From Ruminococcus sp. UBA6407 (lineage in GTDB: Bacteria; Bacillota; Clostridia; Oscillospirales; Ruminococcaceae): a DNA stretch of 36,404 nucleotides. Every line of letters begins with the position of its first letter. Positions within the stretch are counted from its first letter, which is position 1. A program made the position numbers and the translations under genes. The stretch spans positions 121,780 to 158,183 of the forward strand of contig DJPR01000040.1 in the NCBI GenBank assembly GCA_002438605.1, written 5' to 3'. The notes under the pieces are model-generated. The model did no database searches and was not told the origin of the DNA. It saw only the letters and a program-made list of their open reading frames with translations. Positions 21,756 through 30,582 of this stretch are shown here, piece after piece.

Positions 21756-22958
21756 ATGAAGAAGTTTTCCTATGTCGCAAGAGATGCCAAGGGAACACAG
21801 TCCAAAGGTATGATTGTCGCGAATGATGAAAAGGAATTCATGCTGAAACTGAACGAAAGAGGTTTGGTTTGCGTTGATTTCAAGGAAAGCGATTCAGACG
21901 ATGCAAGAACGGTGCATAAATTTAACACAAAGGAGCTTGCGTTTAACTGTAGACAGCTTAGTGCGATGCTGTCATCAGGTCTTACTCTTGTAAAGGCATT
22001 GGATATTCTTTGCAGGGAACAAGCTAAGGAGTCCGCAAAGATGATATGGCGTGACGTTTACGAGAACGTTCAAAAGGGTCAGTCATTTTCTGCATCACTG
22101 GAAATGCACGAAGGTGCTTTCCCGCCATTCCTGATTTCAATGGTCGGTGCCGGTGAATCAAGCGGTTCATTGGATATTATTATGAAAAGAATGTCTGACC
22201 ACTACGCAAAAGAAAATAAACTTAATAACGTAATCAAAGGTGCTATGATTTACCCTATTATTCTTTTAGTGCTTACTGTTGCAATTGTTATTGGTTTGTT
22301 TACATTTATCTTGCCTACATTTATTGACATGTTTGAAGATCCGGCTGATATGCCTGTTTTAACAAGAGGTCTTATGCATGTAAGTAACTTCCTGAGAACT
22401 AAATGGTACATACTTATTATTGTTGTTGGCGGTATTGTGTTCGGCTTGATGTATGTACTTAAGATTCCGAAATTCCGCATTAAGTTCGACAGACTGCTTA
22501 TTAAGGGTCCGGGATTTGGTCCGCTTATCGTTAAGGTTTATACAGGACGTTTTTCAAGAACACTTTCATCACTCTATTCAAGCGGTATTCCAATGGTTGA
22601 ATGTCTTGAAAGATCATCTTCTATTCTCGGCAACAGTTATATAGACCAATGCTTTGAAAATGTTGTTGATGAAGTAAAACAGGGCGAAACACTTTCATCT
22701 TCTATTCAGAGAACAGAAATTTTTGATTCAATGTTCTGCTCTATTATTTATGTAGGTGAAGAAGCCGGTGCACTTGATGATATTCTTGCAAAAACTTCTG
22801 ATTATTACGAAGAAGAATCAGAAGCTGCTATACAAAGACTTGTTGGTATGCTTCAGCCATTACTTATTATAATTCTCGGTATCGTAATCGGTCTTGTAGT
22901 TGCAGGTGTTTATCCGGCACTTTACGGTTCATTCGAAGCAATTGAAAACAGTCAGTAA
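21756..22958 (+). CDS. pilC: Type IV pilus inner membrane platform protein PilC
   Basis: A 400-aa member of the T2SF/GspF family, the membrane platform on which the PilB and PilT motors turn to add or remove pilins. It has two T2SF repeats: the first around 65-190 (FNTKELAFNCRQLSAMLSSGLTLVKALDIL positions about 60-90, then a membrane helix about 165-190), the second around 270-395 (FSRTLSSLYSSGIPMVECLE, ESEAAIQRLVGMLQPLLIII). Three membrane helices are visible. GGAGGTGG precedes the ATG. It opens the operon pilC, pilM-pilN, pilO, prepilins. Confidence 0.95.
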   Translation: MKKFSYVARDAKGTQSKGMIVANDEKEFMLKLNERGLVCVDFKESDSDDARTVHKFNTKELAFNCRQLSAMLSSGLTLVKALDILCREQAKESAKMIWRDVYENVQKGQSFSASLEMHEGAFPPFLISMVGAGESSGSLDIIMKRMSDHYAKENKLNNVIKGAMIYPIILLVLTVAIVIGLFTFILPTFIDMFEDPADMPVLTRGLMHVSNFLRTKWYILIIVVGGIVFGLMYVLKIPKFRIKFDRLLIKGPGFGPLIVKVYTGRFSRTLSSLYSSGIPMVECLERSSSILGNSYIDQCFENVVDEVKQGETLSSSIQRTEIFDSMFCSIIYVGEEAGALDDILAKTSDYYEEESEAAIQRLVGMLQPLLIIILGIVIGLVVAGVYPALYGSFEAIENSQ

Positions 22959-22985
22959 ATTTAGATTGAAGAGGTGGAAAATTAA

Positions 22986-24587
22986 ATGCTTTCATTTGAT
23001 ATTACAGATAGAAACATACGAATTATTAAAGGTGCTGAGTCAGGCGGAAAAATTAAAATCAGCAAGGCTGCAACACTTAACCTTGAAGAAGAGGTTATTA
23101 TTAACGGTCACGTTAAAGACATTCCAAGAGTGGCAACTCTTATTAACGGCATTTTAAAGAAAAGCGGTATGGCTGATAAGGAAGCTATTGTCAGTATTTC
23201 TTCAAACCTTACCATCTTTAAGGAGCTCCAGGTTCCAAGAGCTAAGGAACAGGAATTTGCTAAGAGAGTAAGACAGGAAATGTTGTCATCACTTAACATT
23301 GATGACTCATATTCAGTTTCATATGTAATTGTCGGCGGTGCAGAGGATAAAGGTCAGAACGGCGAAGTTATGGTTAAGGTTCTTGCAACTGCATGTCCTT
23401 TTGAAGTGGTTGAATGCTATAAAAAAGTATTCCAGATGCTCGGCATTTCATTGAAGTCAGTTATGGTTGGCTGTAATTGTATTACTAAGGTTCTTCTCTC
23501 TGATACTAAAATCAGGGCAAAGATGCCGCTTCTTGCAGTTCAGATTGACCCTAACTTTATCAGCTTGAATATTTATGAGAAGGGTCAGCTTTCATTCTCA
23601 AGATTTGCTACAATTGACCCTGCCGACTATGGCAATTCCAATGACTATGTATTTGAAGCAGTTAATGAAAATATCTTCCGTATGCTTCAGTTCCATAAGA
23701 GCCGTAATCTTGGAGAACAGATTGAAAACGTAGTATTTTACGGTGATACAAGTGAGTTCAACAGACTTACCGATGAACTTGGAAAAATGGACTTGAATAC
23801 AAGTATTATTCAGGTTCCGCCGCAAATTTATGGTTATCAGAATCTGGAATTTTCACTTTATGCTAATGCTATCGGTGCTTTATTTAAAAGAAATAAAGAA
23901 AATGAGAAAATTAACCTTCTTCAGTCAGACGGCATTAACAGCAATAAAATCAAATCAGACAGTTCTTATACCGCAATTCTTGCAGGAGTTTTAATTGGCT
24001 CAATTGTTCTTGTAGGCGGTGCGTTTACAGGCTTGTTTTTGTACAATAAGTCTATACGAAATGATATCAGTGAAACAGTTGCAAAGATAAACAGTAAGGA
24101 TACCAAGGATAAGCTTGCTTTGGTTGACAGACTTGAAGCAATGAAAGTAAAGGTTGACAATTACCTGGTAAGAATTGATAATGCTCATGATGCATTTGAA
24201 TCACAGCCTACTATTCTTGGCGATACATATGATAAAATTGAAGAGATTATTGATAAGACAGCTGAAGAATGTGAAATTGAAAGAGCTGTGCTGAAAAAAC
24301 CTAAATATGAAAGTGGTATTATTGATTTTTCAATTGAATGTGACGGTGTTCTTGAGCCTTCACAGAAATTCCCTGCTAAATTGGCTGAAAACCTCTTAAA
24401 GTATGAGGAATTTGCACATGTTACATACAATGATTACACAGTAAAGGCAACCGAGGATGCTGTTGTTACAGAGAATAATGTTGCAGTTATAACAGATGAA
24501 AAACAACTAAATGTTGAATTTGATATGAAAATTACTTTGAAGGGTCATACAATTTATAATGCTGAAGATGAAAAGGAGGCTAAGTAA
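22986..24587 (+). CDS. PilM-PilN fusion, pilus alignment protein
   Basis: A 533-aa protein that appears to join two normally separate subunits. Residues 1-310 form an actin-like PilM domain (start MLSFDITDRNIRIIK, phosphate-binding type segments, VQIDPNFISLNIYEKG). At about 312 comes KINLLQSDG, matching the conserved N-terminal NLLP-type peptide with which PilN normally binds PilM. A membrane helix follows (about 331-352, AILAGVLIGSIVLVGGAFTG), then a coiled coil and a PilN-like extracytoplasmic domain to 533. The protein would link the cytoplasmic motor ring to the outside part through one chain. It lies 27 nt after pilC and 2 nt before pilO. PilM normally has about 350 aa and PilN about 180-200. 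Confidence 0.85.
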   Translation: MLSFDITDRNIRIIKGAESGGKIKISKAATLNLEEEVIINGHVKDIPRVATLINGILKKSGMADKEAIVSISSNLTIFKELQVPRAKEQEFAKRVRQEMLSSLNIDDSYSVSYVIVGGAEDKGQNGEVMVKVLATACPFEVVECYKKVFQMLGISLKSVMVGCNCITKVLLSDTKIRAKMPLLAVQIDPNFISLNIYEKGQLSFSRFATIDPADYGNSNDYVFEAVNENIFRMLQFHKSRNLGEQIENVVFYGDTSEFNRLTDELGKMDLNTSIIQVPPQIYGYQNLEFSLYANAIGALFKRNKENEKINLLQSDGINSNKIKSDSSYTAILAGVLIGSIVLVGGAFTGLFLYNKSIRNDISETVAKINSKDTKDKLALVDRLEAMKVKVDNYLVRIDNAHDAFESQPTILGDTYDKIEEIIDKTAEECEIERAVLKKPKYESGIIDFSIECDGVLEPSQKFPAKLAENLLKYEEFAHVTYNDYTVKATEDAVVTENNVAVITDEKQLNVEFDMKITLKGHTIYNAEDEKEAK

Positions 24588-24589
24588 TA

Positions 24590-25375
24590 ATGAAACTGAC
24601 TTATAGAGATCGTATTATACTGCTTGTTGCTTTAACAGTGCTGATTTTAGTTGGCGGATTCTTTGCTCTTATCAAACCTAAGCTTAGTGATATAAAAACA
24701 AGCAAGGCGGAGCGAACAAAGGTAAATAAGGAATGGAATGAAAAGCAGGAGATAATAGCAAAAATCAAACCTCTTCAGAATGCAATTAATGATGTGTATG
24801 ATGAAGCTACAGATCTTGCAAATGATTTCGTTGCTCAGAATAACTATGCATATCAGCTTGATCAGCAGTTCCAGAAATATGCTGACAAGTGCCATATTGA
24901 AATTTCTAAAATGGAAGCAAGCGATCCTAAAACAGGAAAGCTTGATTATTACTTCTTAACTCCTGTTGACCTCACAACAGATATGTTTGAGGCAGCTGAT
25001 GTTAACGGAAACTACAGTAAAAACAACGAACAGATTATGGCTGAGAGTGAAACACTTTCAGATAGAGAGGTTGAAGAAGTTGTTGTTCAGCAGTATGGTA
25101 TTGAAGCAATGGGTTCAAGAGAAGAAATCTGGAAGTATATGAAAGCAATTGCAGACATTGATTCTTCTGTTATTATTGAATCTGTTGATATTAATGACTA
25201 TACATTTGAAATTCCTGAGGATAAGGAGCTGCAATGGAGTGCAGAAGATGAAAATGGCGTAAAGCATCCTACAAATGCTGATTCTCCGACTCAGGGATAC
25301 TCAAAGGTTACATTCGTTGTAAATGTTTACTCTGTTTACAATATGGATAAACCTGACGTTGAATTAAAGAAATGA
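24590..25375 (+). CDS. pilO: PilO-like pilus assembly protein
   Basis: A 261-aa bitopic protein. A short cytoplasmic N-terminus leads to one membrane helix (about 9-28, IILLVALTVLILVGGFFALI), a coiled coil (about 35-70) and an extracytoplasmic domain with ferredoxin-like strands (VVVQQYGIEAMGSREEIWKYM and FVVNVYSVYNM). This is the PilO layout, and its position right after the PilM-PilN fusion supports it. PilO pairs with PilN to align the machine. Sequence conservation of PilO is low, so the call rests on topology and order. AAAGGAGG lies in the end of the upstream gene. Confidence 0.8.
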   Translation: MKLTYRDRIILLVALTVLILVGGFFALIKPKLSDIKTSKAERTKVNKEWNEKQEIIAKIKPLQNAINDVYDEATDLANDFVAQNNYAYQLDQQFQKYADKCHIEISKMEASDPKTGKLDYYFLTPVDLTTDMFEAADVNGNYSKNNEQIMAESETLSDREVEEVVVQQYGIEAMGSREEIWKYMKAIADIDSSVIIESVDINDYTFEIPEDKELQWSAEDENGVKHPTNADSPTQGYSKVTFVVNVYSVYNMDKPDVELKK

Positions 25376-25416
25376 TTGTAAATGACAAATTTACGGTAGA
25401 AAGGTGGTAAGCGATA

Positions 25417-28116
25417 ATGTTCAAAAAAAATAACAAGGTAAAGGGTTCTATTCTCTTTACTGTTGTATCAGTAATGGCAATTTTGATTATTTTCCTTATG
25501 GGTACACTGGTTTTGGCGACTTCAGCATCTAATCGTGCTCATCGAACATACTCTACTTCGCAAACACAATATACCGCCAGAACTGCAATTGACAGTATTT
25601 TAGAGGCTTTTTCATCAAGTGATGATTTTGCAGAAGCTATTTGTGATTTAAGTCCAAGCAATAGCTCGTTAACTGTTGATGTAGAGCTTGATCAATCAAC
25701 TCTTGCGTCAATGGGTGATGTGCATGATGTTGTTATTGAATATGTTGGACAGCAAAAGTATTATAATGAGAACACAAAGGTATGGGAAGATAAGGATCAG
25801 CTGAAAATAACTGCTCAGGTTACATTGGGTGGAATCACTAAAACAGCTACAGGTTATCTTATTAAAGATCCGCCGAAGAATAACTCAAGCAGCGGCGGTG
25901 GTGCCGGATTCGTTACAGGTGGTACAGCAAACTCAAGAAACCATACATCTTCTTTTGGTGGAACATATTTTAATATTGATCAAACATTAGCAAGTCTGAA
26001 TTTTAATTCATTGGATTTGGGGGCTGAAACTAAATCATATTGGAGTAATCAGAAATTCTCATTGACCAATGGTCAGGTTATGGAAGCAGACGTTGTAATG
26101 AACGGTAATTTGTATATTAATACAAAGTGTATCTTTATTTTCCCTACAACAGGCAAGGGCGTATCTGTTTGGGGAGATTTAAGTTTTCAAAACCCTGATA
26201 AAATGGACTTCATATCAAAAAATGTAATTGCCGGTAATTCATATAAATATAATGAGATACCATATCTTTATGTTGACGGCACAATAAGAACACAGGATGA
26301 ATATGGAAACTGGGCAAGTAATAATTTGACATGGGGCAACAGTAATTTACCTCTAAACGTTTTCTGCGGCAAGACTGAAATTACCGGTGGTACCGGTGTG
26401 AAAATCTATGCTGATATGTATATGATGGATAACAGCAATTCGTTTATAAAAGCTATGAATTCAGGAAGTTTATTGGGACAATGGACATCAGATGTACTCA
26501 ATAAAACAAGGGATTTAAATGCGGTATCATATTCATCAGGCAGCATATTCAGTAAGGGTAGCTTAACATTGGAGGACTTTAGCGTTACAAAGGATGTAAG
26601 AGTAGAAAATGATCTTACTATTAATGCTAATTCTACTGATGTGACTATTGATGGAGATGTTGTTGTTGGCGGTAAGCTTACAATTACAGGAAGCAAGAAT
26701 GTGAGCATTGGCGGTACAATTTATTGTAATAATGTTTCAGCACCGGGAATTGTTACTAATACAAATTTAAAGGCAGGTGTTATTGAGGAAACATATTATG
26801 CTACATTAGACGTTCCTCTGCTTGGTACAACTGCTGTATGGAAAGATGTAAACGATAATCAGCTTGTTTCTGATAAAGCAGGTAATTTGGTTGAAAATGT
26901 TGAATATGAGGATGATAAGCCGGAACCGTCTGCTGCATGTATATATGATGTTCTTGGTAATGCATCCGAATATGAATATGAAATTGATGATCCTGAAAAT
27001 GAAGGATCAAAGAAGACTGTAACGGTTACAGCACCTGAGTATATAATTTATCTGGATACAACAACAGGTAATTATTTAAATGCTGTTGATGCTTTTGAGA
27101 TAACAGGTCAGTCCTATAATGGTACTGCAATTTTACCTGTAACATCATATACAGATTCAATTTATCCTGCTGAAATGGAAAAGAAAGCAATTCTTGGTCT
27201 GACTACATTGTATGATATAAACGGCGACCCTCTTCCGAAGGAAGAAACTCAGATTGTGCAGACATTAAGTGAAATAGGCAGTGGTTCTATTAACCCATAT
27301 ACCAACACTGTTTATGAGATTCCGTCTACATATGACGTATCAACAATTTATTCACAAGATGTACTGCCGACTGAAATTACAGATAGCTGTACTTTAACCG
27401 GTGATTTTAGCGGAAAGGAAATAAATATTAACCCTGGTGTAAATTCCATATGGATTAATATTGATAATGTAAAGCTTCAGAATAATTCCAAGATATGTGT
27501 TGATGATAAAAGTGGTGGCAGAGTAAACTTTTTCATCAGTAATTCTTTAGAAATGTATGGTTCATCAATAATTACAACTACCTTTAAGGATATTATTGAA
27601 AATAATAAGAGTTTCCAGATCAACACATATGACAATGTTGGCATAAATGACCCTAGCATTGTAACATTGTCGGCACCGAATATATATATATATGCAGGTC
27701 CGGATGAAGATGCAGGTTATTCAATGAGTATGCAAAACAGCGGTTATATTACAGGCTACATTAAAGCACCATACTTGAATTTTATGATGCCTAATGTTTC
27801 ATCTAATTCATTTACCGGAAAGATTTATTATAATGGAAAGCAAGTAAGTGATAATAGTGGCAGTTTTATTGTTGGAATTAATCCTGATGGAACTGAGGAT
27901 GCAAGCAAGACTGACAATGAAATAAGCGGCATGAATATAGCTCCTATTTTAGGTTCATTAAATGTTGGAAAATTCAATATAAAGGATGATGGTAAAGAGG
28001 AAAGCGGAAACCCTTGGACTATGCTTTATATTGATCCAAGTTCAAGCTCAAATCCTCCAACACCTAATCCCTCAAAAACACATTGGCTGTTGCTGACCTA
28101 TTATGAAGAATATTAA
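25417..28116 (+). CDS. Giant PilX-like minor pilin / possible pilus tip adhesin
   Basis: An 899-aa protein with a prepilin-like N-terminus: basic leader, KGSILFTVVSVMAILIIFLM, then SASNRAHRTYSTSQTQYTARTAID, as in PilX-type minor pilins. The residue at mature position 5 is not Glu, as in some PilX/GspK-like proteins. A Gly/Ser-rich break (about 155-185) separates a large C-terminal part with many short strands (VRVENDLTINANSTDVTIDGD, KLTITGSKNVSIGGTIYC), suggesting a beta-helix. The end (about 680-850, SGYITGYIKAPYLNF, FTGKIYYNG) resembles domains attached to PilX proteins in Gram-positive T4P loci. Standard pilins are 130-200 aa. A tip adhesin role is inference. AAGGTGG precedes the ATG; the stop overlaps the next gene's ribosome site. 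Confidence 0.75.
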   Translation: MFKKNNKVKGSILFTVVSVMAILIIFLMGTLVLATSASNRAHRTYSTSQTQYTARTAIDSILEAFSSSDDFAEAICDLSPSNSSLTVDVELDQSTLASMGDVHDVVIEYVGQQKYYNENTKVWEDKDQLKITAQVTLGGITKTATGYLIKDPPKNNSSSGGGAGFVTGGTANSRNHTSSFGGTYFNIDQTLASLNFNSLDLGAETKSYWSNQKFSLTNGQVMEADVVMNGNLYINTKCIFIFPTTGKGVSVWGDLSFQNPDKMDFISKNVIAGNSYKYNEIPYLYVDGTIRTQDEYGNWASNNLTWGNSNLPLNVFCGKTEITGGTGVKIYADMYMMDNSNSFIKAMNSGSLLGQWTSDVLNKTRDLNAVSYSSGSIFSKGSLTLEDFSVTKDVRVENDLTINANSTDVTIDGDVVVGGKLTITGSKNVSIGGTIYCNNVSAPGIVTNTNLKAGVIEETYYATLDVPLLGTTAVWKDVNDNQLVSDKAGNLVENVEYEDDKPEPSAACIYDVLGNASEYEYEIDDPENEGSKKTVTVTAPEYIIYLDTTTGNYLNAVDAFEITGQSYNGTAILPVTSYTDSIYPAEMEKKAILGLTTLYDINGDPLPKEETQIVQTLSEIGSGSINPYTNTVYEIPSTYDVSTIYSQDVLPTEITDSCTLTGDFSGKEININPGVNSIWINIDNVKLQNNSKICVDDKSGGRVNFFISNSLEMYGSSIITTTFKDIIENNKSFQINTYDNVGINDPSIVTLSAPNIYIYAGPDEDAGYSMSMQNSGYITGYIKAPYLNFMMPNVSSNSFTGKIYYNGKQVSDNSGSFIVGINPDGTEDASKTDNEISGMNIAPILGSLNVGKFNIKDDGKEESGNPWTMLYIDPSSSSNPPTPNPSKTHWLLLTYYEEY

Positions 28117-28127
28117 GGAGGGTGCTT

Positions 28128-28520
28128 ATGAAACAATTTAAAAAGAAACTTAAGGGTATGACCTTAGTTGAAGTTGTAATTGCAATAGCAGTATTTGCTA
28201 TAATGGGTGCACTTCTTGTTACAGCTGCAAATCTGATAAATGTTCATCTTAAGTCAACAAATCAATTGAATGCAAAGGTTGCTGAGCAAGGACCTATTGC
28301 GGAGGCTCAATACAACGGTGCAGCATATCCTGTTGCAAGCGGTACAACTCAGATTGAGGTTAAGTATGGCGGAAGCAAGGAAATAAAGCTTAACGGTCAG
28401 GCGTATTCATTAAGAGATGAAGTAAATGACCCTGTTAATGAGGATATTCCGAATGACGGACTTAACTTTAAGTTCATCAGGGATATACAGCCTGAGCCGA
28501 CAACAGTGCCTACAACATAA
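28128..28520 (+). CDS. Type IV prepilin-like protein (minor pilin, PilV/GspI type)
   Basis: A 130-aa prepilin with leader MKQFKKKLKG and mature start MTLVEVVIAIAVFAIMGALL, so PilD cleavage is expected after Gly10 and Glu5 is present. The mature protein is a hydrophobic helix plus a small domain ending in a PEPTTVPTT tail. I chose the ATG at 28128: AAGGAGGG ends 5 nt before it, and an upstream GTG at 28122 overlaps that site. It lies between the PilX-like and PilW-like genes, the usual place for minor pilins that prime the fibre. Confidence 0.87.
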   Translation: MKQFKKKLKGMTLVEVVIAIAVFAIMGALLVTAANLINVHLKSTNQLNAKVAEQGPIAEAQYNGAAYPVASGTTQIEVKYGGSKEIKLNGQAYSLRDEVNDPVNEDIPNDGLNFKFIRDIQPEPTTVPTT

Positions 28521-28532
28521 AGGAGGTAAAAT

Positions 28533-29594
28533 ATGAAAGTTTCCAAAAAGCTGAAAGGTTTTACCCTCCTTGAATTAATAATTGTTATAGCGCTTTTTAC
28601 AATAATTATGGCTGCTGTGATGACTCTTATCGATCCTGTTTCAAAGGTTATGAGCAAGGCTTCTATTCAGGAGAAAAATTCATCTTCTGTTAATGTCATT
28701 AAGGACTATCTTGAGGGTTCAATGAAATATTCAGCTTTTCTTACAGCATATACAGGCGAATTTAATGGTACGGTGTTTAATAGTAAAACAATAGTTGATG
28801 AGGAAGATGCTGTAGAAGATTTTGTTGATACTTATTTCGACAGCAGAATTGATAGCAATAAGAATTTGGCTAAGGGAAAAGTAAGAGTTATTGAAATTGA
28901 TAATACTGACGGCGGCAAGATTTATGAAAGTGTTTATAATTTTACAGCAGGTGATTCATATAAGGATTCTTCAGGAGATATTGTTCAAATAAATAAGCCG
29001 AAAGTAAAACCGGATGAAGATTTCGCCGGCAATCCAATTCACAGAACACAAGCTGTTAACAATGATTATTACAATGATTATTCATTTTATTTTGATTTCG
29101 GACTTAAAGATACCGAAACAATTGACGCTGCAACATATGGTTTGACGCCTGATAATTCAGCTAAAACGTATTATGGAAGACTTGTTGACAGAATAGATCC
29201 TTCTACTGTAACACCTTCAAATCCTGACGGTTCTCCTTATGCATTAAGTCAGTCTATGTTTGCAATTTCTATTGTGACATACAAAAATGACGGAGCACAC
29301 AGATTTGACGGACCTTTTACTATAGGCGGAACAGCAATTGACGGACCTGTTTTTAAATCACCGTTTTATCTTTCAACTTCATCAATGGCATTTGTCAATA
29401 TGATTAAAGCCAGTGAATATGTAAATAATTATTTTATTATTGAAAGAGATAATACAGGTGCTGCGACAGGAGAAACAGTACGTAAATATCCACCGACAAG
29501 CGGTGGAACTCCTAACCCGCTTCAGCAAAGAGATAACGGCAATACAGAAAAAATCTATTTTGTTTATGCACTTCCAAGTGAAATAGAAAGCTAA
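28533..29594 (+). CDS. Type IV prepilin-like protein (minor pilin, PilW/GspJ type)
   Basis: A 353-aa prepilin with leader MKVSKKLKG and mature start FTLLELIIVIALFTIIMAAV; Glu5 is present. The size and the single large extracytoplasmic domain match PilW/GspJ-type minor pilins. AAAGGAGGT lies 5 nt before the ATG and 12 nt after the preceding stop. It is the last gene of the pilC operon; after it the strand flips. Confidence 0.85.
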   Translation: MKVSKKLKGFTLLELIIVIALFTIIMAAVMTLIDPVSKVMSKASIQEKNSSSVNVIKDYLEGSMKYSAFLTAYTGEFNGTVFNSKTIVDEEDAVEDFVDTYFDSRIDSNKNLAKGKVRVIEIDNTDGGKIYESVYNFTAGDSYKDSSGDIVQINKPKVKPDEDFAGNPIHRTQAVNNDYYNDYSFYFDFGLKDTETIDAATYGLTPDNSAKTYYGRLVDRIDPSTVTPSNPDGSPYALSQSMFAISIVTYKNDGAHRFDGPFTIGGTAIDGPVFKSPFYLSTSSMAFVNMIKASEYVNNYFIIERDNTGAATGETVRKYPPTSGGTPNPLQQRDNGNTEKIYFVYALPSEIES

Positions 29595-29631
29595 CAAAAA
29601 ACAGGCAGCAGTATTAAATGCTGCTGCCTGT
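29595..29631 (-). terminator. Terminator of pilD
   Basis: A perfect 11-bp stem ACAGGCAGCAG/CTGCTGCCTGT with a 9-nt loop. The T-run (GTTTTTTG) is on the minus strand, so it mainly ends pilD; on the plus strand it may weakly end the pilC operon. Confidence 0.8.
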
Positions 29632-29652
29632 AAATATTTATTCTGCTTTGAA

Positions 29653-30486
29653 TTATTCATTAAAATGTAATAATGAAGTATACCAATCAATAAGATTGTC
29701 ACCCCAAAGCGTTCCTATTGCAATTCCTATTGCAAGATACGGTCCGAATGCGAATTTTGATTCACCGCTTATACGCTTATTTATGATGCCGCAAATTGCT
29801 GCAATTATTATTCCCGCAAATGCTGAAACGATAATAGCACGTGTGCCGATTACACTTCCTGCACAGAACATAAGAAGTGTATCGCCTAGCTCAATGCCAC
29901 GCATATCTTCACCGCTGCGTTTTTTTATAACTGCTCTGCTTATTTCACCAATTATAAAGAATGGTACGCTTATGCATAAAGCACCTATTATTCTATCGGT
30001 AATTTTAAGTGAGTCAGTGAAGATTTGTGAAGGGATTGAAAGAAGAAATATAAGTACTAATATTCTTATATCCATTTCAAGAGTATCCCAATCCATGAAA
30101 CCAACAACAATAAGCAATGCAAACAATACGCAGGTTATTATGGATTCAGCATTTAAATCCATTACATAGAAAACCAGCATAAACATAAGTCCCGTAAGAC
30201 TTTCTACAATGGGATAACGTGCTGAGATTTTTTCACCGCAGTTATGGCATTTTCCTCTAAGGAAAATCCAGCTGAAAACAGGAATCAGGTCAATAACTCT
30301 TATTTTCTCGCCGCAAGTCATACAGTGAGATGAGCGTTTGATTAATGATTCATTTTTTGGCAGTCTGAATATTACTACATTTAAAAAGCTGCCAATACAA
30401 ATTCCGAAAAGGAAAACAATTGCATAGAACATTATGTAGAATTGGGCATCCATAAATTCACTTTTAAGGACGTTTTCAAATTCCAT
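29653..30486 (-). CDS. pilD: Prepilin peptidase PilD
   Basis: A 277-aa polytopic aspartic peptidase/N-methyltransferase that removes prepilin leaders after Gly and methylates the new N-terminus. The N-terminal methylase part has GSFLNVVIFRLP and two CxxC pairs (HCMTCGEKI, KCHNCGEKIS). The two catalytic Asp are expected in VGFMDWDTLEMD and ELGDTLLM; the second motif is usually GxGDxK, and here the Lys is Leu and the first Gly is changed, but Asp remains. About seven to eight membrane helices are visible. AAAGGTGG precedes the ATG. It lies on the minus strand inside an otherwise plus-strand pilus locus and has its own promoter. Confidence 0.93.
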   Translation of the reverse strand: MEFENVLKSEFMDAQFYIMFYAIVFLFGICIGSFLNVVIFRLPKNESLIKRSSHCMTCGEKIRVIDLIPVFSWIFLRGKCHNCGEKISARYPIVESLTGLMFMLVFYVMDLNAESIITCVLFALLIVVGFMDWDTLEMDIRILVLIFLLSIPSQIFTDSLKITDRIIGALCISVPFFIIGEISRAVIKKRSGEDMRGIELGDTLLMFCAGSVIGTRAIIVSAFAGIIIAAICGIINKRISGESKFAFGPYLAIGIAIGTLWGDNLIDWYTSLLHFNE

Positions 30487-30524
30487 TTTGGTTCACCACC
30501 TTTTAATAATTTAGTTATGTTTTA

Positions 30525-30552
30525 ATTATAACATAAATAAAGAAAAAAACAA
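30525..30552 (-). promoter_or_regulatory. Promoter of pilD
   Basis: Minus strand TTGTTT (complement of 30547-30552), 16 nt, TATAAT (complement of 30525-30530) with TGT extension. The palindrome TTATGTT...AACATAA (about 30514-30535) overlaps the -10. A matching plus-strand promoter for pilB is not clear. Confidence 0.55.
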
Positions 30553-30582
30553 GTAAATTTAATAAATATATGGAGGTTTGTT

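Noticed and set aside
29618..30169. Plus-strand frame of 183 codons
   Set aside because: It is antisense to pilD, whose motifs, ribosome site and terminator are clear.
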